The notes below the pieces were generated by a model. It saw only the letters and a program-made list of their open reading frames with translations, had not been told where the DNA came from and ran no database searches. DNA of 64,000 nucleotides from positions 1,302,001 through 1,366,000 of the forward strand of contig NZ_BSNG01000001.1 of the NCBI RefSeq assembly GCF_030159855.1, written 5' to 3'. Below are positions 63,752-64,000 of the stretch, piece after piece. Each line of letters opens with the position of its first letter. Within the stretch, counting starts at the first letter, position 1. The translations under genes were made by a program, and so were the position numbers. Source of the stretch: Devosia yakushimensis. GTDB lineage: Bacteria; Pseudomonadota; Alphaproteobacteria; Rhizobiales; Devosiaceae.

Positions 63752-64000
63752 TCAGTATTTTCGCAATAGTCCGACGAGCCGACCCTGGACCTTGACCCGA
63801 TCAGGCGGAAAGATTCGGGTTTCGTAGGCGGGGTTGGCGGCTTCGAGCGCGACGGTGTTGCCCTTGCGCCGCAGGCGCTTGAGGGTGGCTTCCTCGTCAT
63901 CGACCAAGGCGACGATGATTTCGCCGGTGCTGGCCGATTCCTGCTTTTTGATGAGGACGGTGTCGCCATCGAAAATGCCGGCGTCGATCATGGAATCGCC
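63752..64000 (-). CDS. lexA: LexA repressor, C-terminal part (continues past window)
   Basis: Only the last 82 residues are visible. GDSMIDAGIFDGDTVLI carries the catalytic Ser of the S24 autoprotease, and ATLKRLRRKGNTVALEA carries the catalytic Lys in its usual TxKRL setting. Ends GRLVGLLRKY. The DNA-binding N-terminal domain lies beyond position 64000. LexA near comEC is a known order in Hyphomicrobiales, which supports LexA over other S24 proteins. Confidence 0.88.
   Translation of the reverse strand, partial: GDSMIDAGIFDGDTVLIKKQESASTGEIIVALVDDEEATLKRLRRKGNTVALEAANPAYETRIFPPDRVKVQGRLVGLLRKY

Overview
The window looks like a chromosome segment of an alphaproteobacterium of the order Hyphomicrobiales. 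Gene content and order recall Devosia or a close relative (inference from memory; no search was run). The reasons are the high GC content, MipZ in place of MinCDE, an ATP12-type F1 chaperone, a DUF1489 protein, ClpS-ClpA, a full CtrA-type box, and the blocks rpsB-tsf-pyrH-frr-uppS-cdsA-rseP-bamA-lpxD-fabZ-lpxA-lpxB and gltA/gltX/comEC/lexA. No transposase, integrase, phage gene or CRISPR array was seen. Most of the window is ordinary core genome; the accessory parts are small.

Layout. 0-2.3 kb: the end of an RluA-type pseudouridine synthase, a HAD phosphatase and an ATP12 chaperone on the plus strand. 2.3-5.4 kb (minus): sulfate ABC transporter genes cysP-cysT-cysW, followed by a short dihydropteroate-synthase-like ORF where cysA would often sit. 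5.6-6.4 kb: an ArsR/SRPBCC pair with its own inverted-repeat operator. 6.5-10.6 kb: rimO, DoxX, DUF4282, lipB, a lone FliN-like SpoA protein and a GFA-family protein. 10.8 kb: tRNA-Leu(GAG). 11-13.4 kb: a pair of small envelope proteins, a PaiB/LysE operon and an unlisted 55-residue lipoprotein. 13.5-17.6 kb: a YjbR-family protein, mgtE, a tiny membrane protein, two GSTs and DUF1489. 17.7-19.5 kb: two tandem mipZ genes, the first preceded by a CtrA box. 19.5-26.6 kb: a serine hydrolase, a SPOR-tailed D,D-carboxypeptidase, a maleylacetoacetate isomerase-like GST, clpS and clpA. 26.7-39.1 kb is the most mixed part: an SDR lacking its catalytic Tyr, an NmrA-like/TetR pair around a 38-bp palindrome, MFS genes (one frameshifted), dnaE, a VOC protein, a methyltransferase and an LD-carboxypeptidase of lower GC. 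Compound palindromic repeats are scattered between 20 and 30 kb.

39.7-54.7 kb is the housekeeping core: translation factors, UMP kinase, isoprenoid and phospholipid precursors, site-2 protease, outer-membrane assembly and lipid A synthesis, then citrate synthase and glutamyl-tRNA synthetase on the minus strand. Two partners usually found in this block are absent: dxr between cdsA and rseP, and lpxI between lpxA and lpxB. 54.7-64 kb: comEC, then a 6.5-kb galactoside cassette (GH42 beta-galactosidase, SMP-30 lactonase, KDPGal aldolase, KDGal kinase, and a divergent IlvD/Edd sugar-acid dehydratase) set between comEC and an NTF2-like gene/lexA. Together these enzymes outline a De Ley-Doudoroff route from galactosides to pyruvate and glyceraldehyde-3-phosphate, lacking only the galactose dehydrogenase, a transporter and a regulator within the window.
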